From Bacteroidaceae bacterium (lineage in GTDB: Bacteria; Bacteroidota; Bacteroidia; Bacteroidales; Bacteroidaceae): a stretch of DNA of 12,822 nt. The translations under genes and the position numbers were made by a program. The stretch is from positions 1-12,822 of the forward strand of contig CAAHEN010000028.1 in NCBI GenBank assembly GCA_900772575.1, read 5' to 3'. Below the pieces are notes generated by a model. It was given only the letters and a program-made list of their open reading frames with translations, did not search any database and was not told the DNA's origin. Below are positions 6,405 through 12,822 of the stretch, in pieces (the stretch's first letter is position 1; each line of letters opens with the position of its first letter).

Positions 6405-7478
6405 ATGTCAGTATTCAAAGACAAAGTCCTGTTAATCACAGGCGGCACGGGCAGTTTCGGAAACGCCGTGCTCAGACGTTTCCTAGACTCGGATATCCGC
6501 GAGATCCGCATCTTCTCACGCGATGAGAAGAAGCAGGACGACATGCGGCACGCGCTGCAGAATCCGAAGGTGAAGTTCTACATCGGCAACGTGCGTGACC
6601 GGGCGTCTGTCGACGTGGCCATGCGCGGCGTGGACTACGTGTTCTCGGCGGCGGCGCTGAAGCAGGTGCCCTCATGCGAGTTCTTCCCCCTGGAGGCGAC
6701 GCACACCAACGTGGAGGGTACGGCCAACGTGCTGGCCTCGGCCATAGAGCATGGCGTGAGCAACGTGGTGGTGCTGTCGACGGACAAGGCAGCCTATCCC
6801 ATCAACGCGATGGGCATCAGCAAGGCGCTGATGGAGAAGGTTTCCATCGCCAAAGGGCGTGAGCTGGGCGAGGGGGCGCGGACGACAATCTGCTGCACGC
6901 GTTATGGCAACGTGATGGCCTCGCGCGGCTCGGTGATCCCCCTGTGGGTGGAGCAGATGCAGGAAGGGAAGCCCATCACCGTCACCGACCCGAACATGAC
7001 GCGCTTCATGATGACGCTCGACGACGCGGTGGATCTCGTGGTCTACGCCTTCACGCACGGGCACAATGGCGACCTCTTCGTCCAGAAGGCTCCCGCCGCC
7101 ACCCTCGAAACGCTGGCGCAGGCCCTCAAGGAAACCTATGCGAAGGTTGACCCGAAGTACGGCGAAACCGAGGTGAAAATCATCGGCACGCGGCACGGCG
7201 AAAAGCTTTACGAAACCCTCGTGACGCGCGAAGAGATGGCCCGCGCCATCGACATGGGCGACTATTTCCGCATCCCCTGCGACACACGCGACCTGAACTA
7301 TGACAAGTTCTTCACCGAGGGCAGTGAGGATGTGACCAGGATAGAGGACTACCACTCCCACAACACGCGGCGCCTCGACGTGGAGGGCATGAAGGCGCTG
7401 CTGCTCAAACTGCGTTTCGTGCGTGAGGATCTGGGACTGGAGCCTCGCGCCAAGGCCAAGGAAATACGCTCGGAATGA
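6405..7478 (+). CDS. fnlA: UDP-GlcNAc 4,6-dehydratase/5-epimerase, first step to UDP-L-FucNAc
   Basis: A 357-residue extended short-chain dehydrogenase of the FnlA/CapE/WbjB type. The Rossmann motif is TGGTGSFG (residues 12-19). The catalytic region is STDKAAYPINAMGISK (about 125-140): the usual Tyr of the YxxxK motif is replaced by Met (M136-x3-K140), as in the CapE/FnlA branch, which separates it from the PseB/FlaA1 branch. RHGEKLYE lies further along, also typical. In the established pathway the enzyme removes water across C4-C6 of UDP-GlcNAc and inverts C5, giving the 4-keto-6-deoxy L-sugar intermediate used by FnlB. ATG 6405 fits the family N-terminus; the frame stays open to ATG 6357, but that would add an AT-rich, non-family leader. 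The stop overlaps the next start by four bases. Cytoplasmic. Confidence 0.95.
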   Translation: MSVFKDKVLLITGGTGSFGNAVLRRFLDSDIREIRIFSRDEKKQDDMRHALQNPKVKFYIGNVRDRASVDVAMRGVDYVFSAAALKQVPSCEFFPLEATHTNVEGTANVLASAIEHGVSNVVVLSTDKAAYPINAMGISKALMEKVSIAKGRELGEGARTTICCTRYGNVMASRGSVIPLWVEQMQEGKPITVTDPNMTRFMMTLDDAVDLVVYAFTHGHNGDLFVQKAPAATLETLAQALKETYAKVDPKYGETEVKIIGTRHGEKLYETLVTREEMARAIDMGDYFRIPCDTRDLNYDKFFTEGSEDVTRIEDYHSHNTRRLDVEGMKALLLKLRFVREDLGLEPRAKAKEIRSE

Positions 7479-7873
7479 TGCTGGCGATAGACGACAGCCT
7501 GCTCGACGGGCTTGAGGTGCGTGCCGCCGGGAGTCCCCGCCTTCGCGCGGCCCTTGACCTGCGCACCACGCCGGGCGACGGGTCACAGCGTATGCTCAAC
7601 GCCTTGCTTCCCGGCACAAATGTCCCCATCCATCGGCACCCGGCGACAGCGGAGACGGTGCTGGCCGTGCGCGGCGCCCTGACAGAGGTGTTCTATGACG
7701 GCCAGGGCGTGGAGATGTCCCGCCACCCGCTCGACGCGGCCCACGGCCCCTATGGCCTTCAGATTCCTCCGGGGCAGTGGCACACGGTCGAGGTCACCTC
7801 GCCATGTGTGATACTGGAGGTGAAGGACGGACCCTACGCGCCCGCCGCGCCAGAAGACATGATGAACTTATAA
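7475..7873 (+). CDS. wbuC: WbuC-family cupin protein
   Basis: A 132-residue single-domain cupin. Cupin motif 1 is complete: G47-x5-H53-x-H55-x4-E60-x6-G67, and motif 2 is present as P-x-G-x2-H ending at H103, so a full His/His/Glu/His metal site is predicted. The N-terminal DDSLLDGLEVRA and SPRLRAALDLR, followed by QRMLNAL, match the WbuC family, which accompanies fnlABC and wbuB in L-FucNAc loci such as E. coli O26. Its role is not established; a sugar isomerase or modification step on the L-FucNAc intermediate, or on a lipid-linked sugar, is plausible. ATG 7475 overlaps the fnlA stop (ATGATG; ATG 7478 is the alternative), so translation is coupled to fnlA, and fnlB begins ten bases after its stop. 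Family call is confident; function is open. Confidence 0.88.
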   Translation: MMLAIDDSLLDGLEVRAAGSPRLRAALDLRTTPGDGSQRMLNALLPGTNVPIHRHPATAETVLAVRGALTEVFYDGQGVEMSRHPLDAAHGPYGLQIPPGQWHTVEVTSPCVILEVKDGPYAPAAPEDMMNL

Positions 7874-7883
7874 GCAAGAAAAA

Positions 7884-9035
7884 ATGAATATACTCGTTAC
7901 GGGCGCACGCGGCTTTGTGGGCCGCAACCTCTGCGCCCAGCTCAAGAACATACGCGACGGCAAGGCCCGCTGGTATGAGGGCGTCAAGGTGGATGAGGTC
8001 TTTGAATACGACATGGACAGCACCCCCGAGGAGCTCGACCGCTACTGCCGCGACTGCCACTTCGTGTTCAACCTTGCGGGCGTGAACCGGCCCAAAGACC
8101 CGGAGGAGTTCATGAAAGGCAACTTCGGCTTTGCCACCACCCTGCTCAACACGCTCCGAAAGCACGGCAACAGCTGCCCCGTCATGATTAGCAGCAGCAT
8201 ACAGGCCGCGCTCAACAATCCCTACGGCGAAAGCAAGCGGGCGGGCGAGCAGCTCATGTTCGACTACGCCGCCCAAACGGGGGCCAAGGTGCTCGTTTAC
8301 CGCTTCCCCAACCTCTTCGGCAAGTGGTGCCGCCCCAACTACAACTCCGCCGTGGCCACCTTCTGCAACAACATTGCCCACGGCCTGCCCATCACGGTCA
8401 ACGACCCGAAAGTGGTGCTCCACCTCGTCTACATCGACGACCTGGTCGACGAACTTATTGCCGCCCTGGCCGGCCGCGAGCACCGCGAGGGCAACTTCTG
8501 CCGCGTGCCCGTGGAGCACGAGGCCTCGCTCGGCCACATTGTGGAGCTGCTCCAATCGTTCCGCAACAGCCGCACCACCCTGCAGGTGCCCTGCCTGGCC
8601 GAAGGCTCTTTCGGAAAGAAGCTCTATTCCACCTACCTCAGCTACCTGCCCGCCGACAGCTTTGCCTATCCCCTCACCATGCACTGCGACGAGCGCGGCT
8701 CGTTCACCGAGTTTCTGCGCACCCCCGAGCGCGGTCAGGTGTCGGTCAACGTGTCGCGCCCCGGCATCACCAAGGGGCAGCACTGGCACCACTCCAAAAA
8801 TGAGAAATTCCTCGTGGTGGCCGGCCACGGCGTCATTCGGTTCCGCGACATGCGCGAGCCCGGCTCGCCCGTCATCGAGTGCCCCGTGAGCGCCGACAAG
8901 CTCCAGGTGGTCGACACTCCCACCGGCTACACGCACAGCATCGTCAACCTGGGCGACACCGACATGGTCACCCTCATTTGGTGCAACGAATGCTTCGATC
9001 CCGCCCACCCCGACACCTATGCCGAGCCGGTGTGA
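7884..9035 (+). CDS. fnlB: Bifunctional C3-epimerase/C4-reductase for UDP-L-FucNAc synthesis (CapF type)
   Basis: A 383-residue fusion of two domains. The N-terminal short-chain dehydrogenase has G7-A-R-G10-F-V-G13 for dinucleotide binding and Y114-G-E-S-K118 as the catalytic YxxxK pair. The C-terminal cupin carries a complete motif 1, G294-x5-H300-W-H302-x4-E307, and motif 2 PTGYTH ending at H351. This is the CapF/WbjC/FnlB architecture: the cupin epimerises C3 of the keto intermediate and the reductase domain reduces C4, giving UDP-2-acetamido-2,6-dideoxy-L-talose for FnlC. ATG 7884 has an A-rich leader (aagaaaaa). The gene is extremely GC-rich (47 G+C in the 60 bases 8461-8520) and favours ctc for Leu and cgc for Arg, unlike fnlA. 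Confidence 0.95.
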   Translation: MNILVTGARGFVGRNLCAQLKNIRDGKARWYEGVKVDEVFEYDMDSTPEELDRYCRDCHFVFNLAGVNRPKDPEEFMKGNFGFATTLLNTLRKHGNSCPVMISSSIQAALNNPYGESKRAGEQLMFDYAAQTGAKVLVYRFPNLFGKWCRPNYNSAVATFCNNIAHGLPITVNDPKVVLHLVYIDDLVDELIAALAGREHREGNFCRVPVEHEASLGHIVELLQSFRNSRTTLQVPCLAEGSFGKKLYSTYLSYLPADSFAYPLTMHCDERGSFTEFLRTPERGQVSVNVSRPGITKGQHWHHSKNEKFLVVAGHGVIRFRDMREPGSPVIECPVSADKLQVVDTPTGYTHSIVNLGDTDMVTLIWCNECFDPAHPDTYAEPV

Positions 9036-9079
9036 CCGCACCCACCCATCCATTTTCCGACAAACCGAACAAACACATC

Positions 9080-10267
9080 ATGCAAACCATACGCACCGAC
9101 TACTCCGGCGTGAGCTTTCAAAACGACGGCCGCCTCAAGCTGCTCATCATTGTGGGCACGCGCCCCGAAATAATCCGCCTGGCCGCGGTCATCAACAAGT
9201 GCCGGCAATACTTCGACTGCCTGCTTGCGCACACGGGCCAAAACTACGACTACAACCTCAACGGCGTGTTCTTCCACGACCTCAAGCTCAAAGACCCCGA
9301 AGTTTACATGGACGCCGTGGGCGACGACCTGGGCGCCACCATGGGCAACATTCTCAACGCCTCTTACAAACTCATGACGCAGACGCAGCCCGACGCCGTG
9401 CTTGTGCTCGGCGACACGAACTCGTGCCTGAGCGTCATCGGCGCCAAGCGGCTGCACATTCCCATCTTCCACATGGAGGCTGGCAACCGGTGCTTCGACG
9501 AGTGCCTGCCAGAGGAGACCAACCGCCGCATCGTAGACATCATCTCCGACGTGAACCTGTGCTACAGCGAGCATGCCCGCCGCTACCTGAACGCCAGCGG
9601 CGTGGCGCCGCAGCGCACCTATGTCACGGGCTCGCCGATGGCCGAGGTGCTGCACGGGAACCTGAAGGACATCGAGGCCAGCGACATCCACTGCCGCCTA
9701 GGGCTGGAGAAAGGGCAATACATCCTGCTCTCTGCCCACCGCGAGGAGAACATCGACACGGAGAGGAACTTCCGCTCCCTCTTCACGGCCATCAACGCCT
9801 TGGCCCGCAAGTACGACATGCCGATTCTCTACAGTTGCCACCCGCGCAGCCGCAAGCGCCTGGAAGAAAGCGGCTTCCAGCTCGACCGCCGTGTCATCCG
9901 CCACGAGCCTCTCGGATTCCACGACTACAACTGCCTGCAGATGAACGCCGCCGCCGTGATCAGCGACAGCGGCACGCTGCCGGAGGAGTCCAGCTTCTTC
10001 ACCTCTGTGGGGCACCCGTTCCCCGCAGTCTGCATCCGCACGAGCACCGAGCGCCCTGAGAGTCTGGACAAGGGTGGGTTCATCCTGGCCGGTATCGACG
10101 AGGCCAGCCTCCTGCAGGCTGTCGACACGGCCATCGCCCTGCACCGCGCCGGCGACTATGGCCGTCCGGTGCCCACGTATGTCGAGGAGGACGTGTCGAC
10201 CAAGGTGGTGAAACTCATCCAGAGCTACACCGGAGTGGTCAACAAAATGGTGTGGCGCAAGGGCTGA
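9080..10267 (+). CDS. fnlC: UDP-L-FucNAc synthase (C2 epimerase, CapG/WbjD type)
   Basis: A 395-residue member of the non-hydrolysing UDP-GlcNAc 2-epimerase family. Motifs in order are VGTRPEIIR (25-33), HTGQNYDYNL, VLVLGDTNS, HMEAGNRCFDE (from residue 131), SAHREEN, SCHPRSRKRL and SDSGTLPEES. The N-terminal extension before LKLLIIVG and the MEAGNRCFDE wording are typical of the FnlC/CapG/WbjD branch, which inverts C2 of UDP-2-acetamido-2,6-dideoxy-L-talose to give UDP-L-FucNAc. ATG 9080 is chosen because the frame upstream of it overlaps fnlB and encodes Arg/His-rich noise. A 44-base C-rich spacer separates it from fnlB. Together with FnlA and FnlB it completes the cytoplasmic donor pathway. 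Confidence 0.94.
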   Translation: MQTIRTDYSGVSFQNDGRLKLLIIVGTRPEIIRLAAVINKCRQYFDCLLAHTGQNYDYNLNGVFFHDLKLKDPEVYMDAVGDDLGATMGNILNASYKLMTQTQPDAVLVLGDTNSCLSVIGAKRLHIPIFHMEAGNRCFDECLPEETNRRIVDIISDVNLCYSEHARRYLNASGVAPQRTYVTGSPMAEVLHGNLKDIEASDIHCRLGLEKGQYILLSAHREENIDTERNFRSLFTAINALARKYDMPILYSCHPRSRKRLEESGFQLDRRVIRHEPLGFHDYNCLQMNAAAVISDSGTLPEESSFFTSVGHPFPAVCIRTSTERPESLDKGGFILAGIDEASLLQAVDTAIALHRAGDYGRPVPTYVEEDVSTKVVKLIQSYTGVVNKMVWRKG

Positions 10268-10305
10268 ACCGCCCCATGCGCATCAAATTACAAAGCGGCA
10301 TCCCG

Positions 10306-11520
10306 ATGAAAATACTCCTCATCAGCCAGTACTTCTATCCCGAGCAGTTCAAGTGCAACGACATGGCGGCCGAGCTTGTCCATCGCGGGCATGGCGTGAC
10401 CGTGCTGACCGGCATCCCCAACTACCCCAAGGGCCGTTTCTTCGATGGCTACGGGCTGTTCCGCCGCCGGCATGAGCGTGTCAGCGGCGCCGATGTTCAC
10501 CGCGTCTGGCTCGTGCCCCGCGGCAAGAGCACGCCGTTGCGGCTGGCGCTCAATTATTTCAGCTTTGCCGTTACGGCCTCATGCAAGGCCCTCTGGCTGG
10601 CGTTGCGGCACAGGTATGACGCGGTGATTGTCCACGAGACGTCACCCATCACCGTCGGCATTCCCGCGGTGCTGGTGAAGAAGCTGCGGGGCGTTCCGGT
10701 CTATTTCTGGGTGCTCGACCTGTGGCCGGAGAGCCTGACGGCGGCAGGCGGGGTCACCAATGGGCATGTGCTGGGGTTCTTCACCGCCATGGCCCGCTGG
10801 ATATACCGCAACTCACGGCGCATTCTCATCAGTTCGCGCGGCTTCGCGGAGTCTATCCGGCAGAAAGGCGACTTCGGCGGCAAGCTGGTCTATTTCCCCA
10901 ATTGGGCGGACAGGGCCTTGCGCACTGCCGTCACCTGTGCGCTGCCGCCGCTGCCTGAAGGTTTCATCGCCATGTTCGCGGGCAATATCGGCGAGGCGCA
11001 GGACTTCGACCATGTCATGGAGGCTGCCCGGCTGCTGAAAGACGAGCGCGGCATACATTTCGTGCTCGTCGGTGACGGGCGGAAGCGGCCTTGGGTGGAG
11101 AACTATGTGCGGGCGCACCGCCTTGAGGGCACCGTGCACTGCCTCGGGCGCCACCCGCTTCATGCCATGCCGGCGTTCTTTTCCCAGGCCGACGTGATGC
11201 TCGTGTCGCTGAAGGACGAGCTCATCTTCAACCTCACTGCCCCTGCCAAACTGCAGGCCTATATGTCGGCAGGCAAGCCCATTTTCGCCATGCTCAACGG
11301 TGAGGGTGCCCGTATCATCGCGGAGGCCGGTTGCGGAGCCTCGGTTCCGGCGGGTGACAGCGCCGGGCTGGCGCGTATCATCCGCGAGGCCGCTGCGGGC
11401 GACAAGGCCCGTCTGGTCGGATGGGGACAAAGCGGCAAGGCCTATTGCGAGGCGCATTTCAATCTGGACAGGGCCATGGATAGCCTCTGCCAAATGCTGG
11501 AAAATGATATCGGACACTGA
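10306..11520 (+). CDS. wbuB: L-FucNAc transferase, WbuB-like GT4
   Basis: A 404-residue GT4 enzyme. It opens with MKILLISQYFYPEQF and VTVLTGIPNYPKGRFF, continues with HETSPITVG and FWVLDLWPESL, and in the donor domain has FAGNIGEAQDF, FVLVGDGRKR and FNLTAPAKLQAYMSAGKPI followed by NGEGA. This set is characteristic of WbuB/WbpH-like transferases that use UDP-L-FucNAc. Position directly behind fnlABC supports that donor. It should act early on the cytoplasmic face, adding L-FucNAc to undecaprenyl-PP-HexNAc. The frame stays open to 10252, overlapping fnlC, but ATG 10306 gives the family N-terminus and leaves a 38-base spacer. Its 3' end overlaps the next gene by 17 bases, indicating coupling. 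Donor specificity is inferred from family and context. Confidence 0.9.
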   Translation: MKILLISQYFYPEQFKCNDMAAELVHRGHGVTVLTGIPNYPKGRFFDGYGLFRRRHERVSGADVHRVWLVPRGKSTPLRLALNYFSFAVTASCKALWLALRHRYDAVIVHETSPITVGIPAVLVKKLRGVPVYFWVLDLWPESLTAAGGVTNGHVLGFFTAMARWIYRNSRRILISSRGFAESIRQKGDFGGKLVYFPNWADRALRTAVTCALPPLPEGFIAMFAGNIGEAQDFDHVMEAARLLKDERGIHFVLVGDGRKRPWVENYVRAHRLEGTVHCLGRHPLHAMPAFFSQADVMLVSLKDELIFNLTAPAKLQAYMSAGKPIFAMLNGEGARIIAEAGCGASVPAGDSAGLARIIREAAAGDKARLVGWGQSGKAYCEAHFNLDRAMDSLCQMLENDIGH

Positions 11521-12646
11521 TCGCCGGCTGCTGGCGCTGCTTGCCGCCGGCCTTGGCTTCAAGGCCCCGGAGACCGGCCTCTTTGAGGGCGATGCGGACT
11601 GGGACGCTGTCTACCGGCAGGCCATGCGCCAGACCGTGGCGGGCGTGGCCTTCGACGGCATCCGCCGCCTGCCTGCCGGCCTTCGTCCGCCACGTGAGTT
11701 GTTGTTGAGGTGGTATGGGCTGGCGGAGCGCGTCAAAAACAGGAATCGCCTGCTCAACAGACGCAGTGCGGAGGCCACAGCCCACTTCAGGGCGCTTGGC
11801 CACCGCTCCTGCATCCTGAAGGGACAGGCCAACGCGCTCTACTATCCGGATCCGCTGCTGCGCATGCCCGGCGACATAGACATCTGGGTGGAGGGGCGCC
11901 GGCGCGACCTGGTGCGCCTGGCTTATCGGCAATGCGCCGCTGTGGGTGCGCCTGTTCCCCATCCGCAGTTTCACCATGTTGACATCCCCCTGTTCCCGGA
12001 TGTTGAGGTGGAGCTTCATTTCTACCCCACCATGCTCTACAGCCCACTGCACCATTTCCGCCTTCAGCGCCTTTTCCGCAAAGAGCGGCGGACTGCCATG
12101 GCAAACGTCTCCGCAATGCCGGATAACGCCGGCACCATTTGCCGCCTGCCCGCCACGGTTGACGTGGCGTTCCAGCTGATCCATTTGCGCAAGCACGTCA
12201 TATCCGGCGGCATAGGGCTGCGCCAAGTGGCGGATCTGGCCTGTTTGCTGCGGCACATGGCGCATTGGCGGGGAAAAGATGGGGCGGACTTGCCCCACCA
12301 GTTGCGCAGGCTGGCCATTTCAGGGTTCGCTGCCGCCATGAGCCATGTGCTGTATGTGGCTTTCGGCGAGGGCATCGCCCCGGCCTTGCGCTTCCTGCCT
12401 CCACCCGACACCCGCCACGGGCAATATCTGTTGCGCGAGATATTGCTGGGTGGGAATTTCGGCCGGTACGGCCCCCATGCAAGCCATCAGCCTGCGCAAC
12501 GCGGCTTGGGCAATTTTTTCGCCCTCACCCGGACGGCTTTCCGCCAAGTGGGGCATTATCCCCTAGAGGTGCTCTCCAACCCGTTCTACCGCCTGGCCCA
12601 ATACGGCTGGCGGCTGACACTTCCCCACGGCAAGCGTCTCGCTTAA
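11504..12646 (+). CDS. Nucleotidyltransferase-fold family protein, unknown role
   Basis: A 380-residue protein resembling the uncharacterised nucleotidyltransferase family (NTP_transf_5, PF14907). The signature is I104-L-K-G, then LYYPDPLLRMPGDIDIWV with a D124-x-D126 carboxylate pair, and later VEVELHFYP with E170-x-H172, which would supply the third acidic position of a pol-beta-type active site. The C-terminal half has AFQLIHLRKHVISGGIGLRQ and DLACLL, a helical region typical of the family. Such genes sit between the second glycosyltransferase and the initiating transferase in many polysaccharide loci, but I know of no proven reaction; transfer of a nucleotidyl or phospho-substituent to a sugar or protein is conceivable. 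ATG 11504 overlaps wbuB by 17 bases; the longer in-frame extension to 11300 reads as noise within wbuB. Appears intact. Confidence 0.82.
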   Translation: MISDTDRRLLALLAAGLGFKAPETGLFEGDADWDAVYRQAMRQTVAGVAFDGIRRLPAGLRPPRELLLRWYGLAERVKNRNRLLNRRSAEATAHFRALGHRSCILKGQANALYYPDPLLRMPGDIDIWVEGRRRDLVRLAYRQCAAVGAPVPHPQFHHVDIPLFPDVEVELHFYPTMLYSPLHHFRLQRLFRKERRTAMANVSAMPDNAGTICRLPATVDVAFQLIHLRKHVISGGIGLRQVADLACLLRHMAHWRGKDGADLPHQLRRLAISGFAAAMSHVLYVAFGEGIAPALRFLPPPDTRHGQYLLREILLGGNFGRYGPHASHQPAQRGLGNFFALTRTAFRQVGHYPLEVLSNPFYRLAQYGWRLTLPHGKRLA

Positions 12647-12678
12647 ATCATGTTCAAGAACTTAATTCCCATATACAG

Positions 12679-12822
12679 ATGAACCATTTATTCCTATTCC
12701 TGAGCTTCGCCTTCAGTTTCGCGGTGTCGGCGTGCATGATTCCGCGCATCATCCTGATCTCTTTCAAGAAGAAGCTCTTCGACACGGTCGACGAGCGCAA
12801 GGTGCACACTGGCGTTGTACCC
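12679..12822 (+). CDS. wecA: WecA/MraY-family polyprenyl-phosphate HexNAc-1-phosphate transferase, 5' end only
   Basis: The first 48 codons of a gene cut by the window end. A hydrophobic N-terminal segment with FLFLSFAFSFAVSACM is followed by a basic stretch and FDTVDERKVHTGVVP (residues 34-48), matching the D-x-x-D-x-R-K-x-H-x-x-x-x-P motif that opens WecA, TagO and MraY-type membrane transferases. These start repeat-unit synthesis by moving HexNAc-1-phosphate from the UDP-sugar to undecaprenyl phosphate. ATG 12679 lies 32 bases after the nucleotidyltransferase stop. The placement at the 3' end behind the L-FucNAc module suggests it makes the acceptor for WbuB. GlcNAc-1-P as the first sugar is likely by analogy but not shown. 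Confidence 0.85.
   Translation, partial: MNHLFLFLSFAFSFAVSACMIPRIILISFKKKLFDTVDERKVHTGVVP

Noticed and set aside
6672..7586. Open frame of about 304 codons on the minus strand opposite fnlA and wbuC
   Set aside because: It spans two well-supported genes on the other strand, has low-complexity Arg/His/Val composition and no motif; a GC-driven shadow.
7794..9053. Long open frame (about 419 codons) on the minus strand opposite fnlB
   Set aside because: It mirrors fnlB, whose product has complete dehydrogenase and cupin motifs. The reverse translation is rich in Val, Ala, Gly, His and Glu with no recognisable domain, as expected opposite a GC-rich gene.
8879..9079. Upstream extension of fnlC into fnlB
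   Set aside because: It would add 67 Arg/His/Pro-rich residues unlike the family; ATG 9080 gives the expected N-terminus.
9019..10059. Second + strand frame within fnlC, about 346 codons
   Set aside because: The translation is almost entirely Arg, Pro, His and Ala, a typical out-of-frame reading of GC-rich DNA, while fnlC has all its family motifs in the other frame.
11300..11503. Upstream extension of the nucleotidyltransferase gene into wbuB
   Set aside because: The added 68 residues are an out-of-frame reading of wbuB; ATG 11504 gives a sensible start and a short overlap.
11459..12298. Open frame of about 279 codons on the minus strand opposite the nucleotidyltransferase gene
   Set aside because: The + strand product shows the conserved family motifs; the reverse frame shows none.
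1..12822. tRNA, rRNA, CRISPR array or defence system
   Set aside because: No cloverleaf-like sequence, regular repeat-spacer pattern or defence-family motif was seen; all complete genes fit surface-polysaccharide synthesis.

Overview
The window is a 12.8 kb internal slice of a Wzx/Wzy-dependent surface polysaccharide (capsule or O-antigen) locus, with every gene on the + strand. Gene content and order, the UDP-L-FucNAc gene set followed by WbuB, a nucleotidyltransferase-fold protein and a WecA/MraY-type transferase at the 3' end, resemble loci of Bacteroidota (order Bacteroidales). Starts are preceded by A-rich leaders or by overlaps with the previous stop rather than clear GGAGG sites, which also fits that phylum. 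The genus cannot be fixed from sequence alone; the mostly high GC suggests a GC-rich member of the order.

Layout. Bases 3-86 are the last 27 codons of a UDP-GlcNAc 2-epimerase (WecB type). Two bases later comes the flippase wzx (89-1384). A 362-bp AT-rich spacer (1385-1746) follows, then an AT-rich pair: a Wzy-like polymerase (1753-2895) and a glycosyltransferase (2892-3989). At 3989 the composition switches abruptly back to GC-rich with two more GT4-type glycosyltransferases (3989-5005 and 5012-6139). A second gene-poor spacer (6140-6404) separates this variable half from a tightly packed GC-rich module: fnlA (6405-7478), wbuC (7475-7873), fnlB (7884-9035), fnlC (9080-10267), wbuB (10306-11520), a nucleotidyltransferase-family gene (11504-12646) and the first 48 codons of a WecA-like polyprenyl-phosphate sugar-1-phosphate transferase (12679 to the window end).

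How the genes work together (inference from known families). The WecA-like enzyme loads the first HexNAc-1-phosphate onto undecaprenyl phosphate. FnlA, FnlB and FnlC convert UDP-GlcNAc to UDP-L-FucNAc, and WbuB adds that L-FucNAc as the second sugar. The three upstream glycosyltransferases extend the repeat unit, possibly using UDP-ManNAc or a derivative made through the WecB-like enzyme. Wzx flips the finished unit and Wzy polymerises it. WbuC (cupin) and the nucleotidyltransferase-fold protein are embedded in the module but have no settled role, and they are the least understood parts of the window.

No RNA gene, CRISPR array, insertion sequence or convincing intrinsic terminator was found. 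I see no wholly new system. The points most worth a second look are the AT-rich polymerase/glycosyltransferase cassette and its sharp edges, a protein-like open frame on the minus strand in the first spacer, a C8 tract inside a glycosyltransferase, and the two orphan proteins WbuC and the nucleotidyltransferase.
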